Made by a program: the position numbers and the translations under genes
In this document: positions 5,555-6,420 of the stretch, one piece after another
Position numbering within the stretch: the stretch's first letter is position 1
Layout of the letters: each line of letters begins with the position of its first letter
The notes under the pieces: generated by a model
Database searches by the model: none
The model's input: only the letters and a program-made list of their open reading frames with translations
What the model was told of the DNA's origin: nothing
Source of the DNA: Nitrosopumilaceae archaeon
Lineage (GTDB): Archaea; Thermoproteota; Nitrososphaeria; Nitrososphaerales; Nitrosopumilaceae
Reading direction: 5' to 3'
DNA length: 6,420 nt
NCBI GenBank assembly: GCA_007571225.1
Contig: RKRU01000113.1
Coordinates: forward strand, 1-6,420

Positions 5555-6420
5555 CTAACGGCAGGCGTACCTAGACTTTCCTTCTGAGTATAGGTCGTCT
5601 GAGTGGCCAGTCGATAATAGTGTCCACTCATAGGAACCATCAGAAGCCATAGTAACTCCATACAGGTCATAGTGAAGTGGGGACTCTAGATCGCCGTTTA
5701 CGTCAAGCTCAAAGTCTCCCGTTATTCCAACACCCAGTTCGTGCTGCGTGTCCCTGAGTGTGTGCAACGGATCCTCGATATGCCCGTTTGCCACCTCGCG
5801 CAAGAGATCCTTTACGCTCCTCTCCTCTACAAACGAGGACAGTACGGAATCTCCCAGCATATGGACTGCATCATATGTCGTGTGGGTAAATGTGTTGATC
5901 TCAAGTTCTGGATATGCTACCATCAGTCTGTAGTCCAAGGCACTGATCTCGTGTCCTCTTGGATTGAATGCAGAGCCGACAAGGTTCACCGACGCCGCAA
6001 AGGCTGCAGCGTCTGGATCCTGTGTGATCCGGTCCATGCCGACAATTCCCTCGGCGCCGTACCAGTCGACTGTAGCGGCGCTGCTGTCGGACCGAACAGC
6101 CTTTGCCAGTTCTACAAAGTCCGCATCAAATCCAAAGAACATAACTACAATGTTGTCCGTGGGAACGGCTCCAAGTGCGTCTACTGCGCCCTCAACCTGT
6201 TGTACAAGCGCGGCAAAGTTCACCGTCCCTATGCTTGGACTGTACGTTATGGTGGCCGATATCGTACCGTCATAATGATCGGCAAATGCACTGCTGATGT
6301 CCTGTCCCCAGAGGTCGTTGCGCACAACCACGACTGCATGTGTCTTGTCGTAGTCCTGCTCCACATAGGAGGTCATGAAGGGGGCGTGCTTCTCTACAGT
6401 CGGGACCATCCGGAAGAGGC
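5555..6420 (-). CDS. ABC transporter solute-binding protein, periplasmic-binding fold type 1 (LivK/AmiC-like), partial
   Basis: The reading frame is open to the right edge, so the N-terminus (signal peptide and most of the first lobe) lies outside the window; the Met at 6409 is internal. The visible part opens with FRMVPTVEKHA, matching the F-R-x-x-P-S/T segment typical of branched-chain amino acid and amide binding proteins. It is followed by a strand and WGQDISSAF, the usual (Y/W)GQ-helix. Counting from that Met, FNPRGHEISALDYR at 148-161 and the INTFTHTTYDAVHML helix at 171-185 correspond to the A-x-x-(T/Y)YDA region. GITGDFELDVNGD at 228-240 corresponds to the family's G-x-T-G-x-(V/L)-x-F-D-x-x-G-(D/R) motif. 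It should bind a small polar solute, perhaps an amino acid, peptide fragment, urea or amide, at the cell surface for an ABC importer whose membrane genes are not seen here. The protease gene lies downstream on the same strand but has its own promoter-like element. Confidence 0.88.
   Translation of the reverse strand, partial: LFRMVPTVEKHAPFMTSYVEQDYDKTHAVVVVRNDLWGQDISSAFADHYDGTISATITYSPSIGTVNFAALVQQVEGAVDALGAVPTDNIVVMFFGFDADFVELAKAVRSDSSAATVDWYGAEGIVGMDRITQDPDAAAFAASVNLVGSAFNPRGHEISALDYRLMVAYPELEINTFTHTTYDAVHMLGDSVLSSFVEERSVKDLLREVANGHIEDPLHTLRDTQHELGVGITGDFELDVNGDLESPLHYDLYGVTMASDGSYEWTLLSTGHSDDLYSEGKSRYACR

Overview
The window most likely comes from an archaeon, and I favour a thaumarchaeote (Nitrososphaeria, Cenarchaeum/Nitrosopumilus type). 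This is an inference. It rests on the gene content (an ATP-type PEP carboxykinase, a membrane-anchored S8 protease and a LivK-type solute-binding protein), AT-rich TATA-like elements at archaeal spacing, no clear Shine-Dalgarno sites, and frequent ATA/AGG codons. No rRNA, tRNA, CRISPR array or mobile element was found.

Layout, left to right. 1-73: leader with a TATA-like element. 74-617: two small, overlapping plus-strand ORFs, the first with a signal-peptide-like N-terminus and the second a two-helix membrane protein. 618-960: a 343-bp AT-rich gap dense in inverted repeats. 961-2652: pckA, complete with all expected active-site motifs. 2653-3136: a 484-bp convergent gap holding a partial duplication of the pckA 3' end, an AACAGC microsatellite and a 14-unit hexanucleotide array. 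3137-5383 (minus): a subtilisin-like protease with a full catalytic triad, a PA insert and a hydrophobic segment at each end. 5384-5554: a gap carrying the protease promoter. 5555-6420 (minus): the C-terminal part of a type 1 periplasmic-binding protein that continues past the right edge.

Function. PckA would supply phosphoenolpyruvate for gluconeogenesis from C4 acids made by autotrophic carbon fixation or by amino-acid breakdown. The surface protease and the adjacent amino-acid/amide-type binding protein lie on the same strand and could act together in degrading extracellular protein and taking up the products. That link rests on adjacency alone.

The genes belong to known families. The least explained material is non-coding: the competing inverted repeats upstream of pckA and the ordered hexamer array downstream. 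I see no convincing new multi-gene system.
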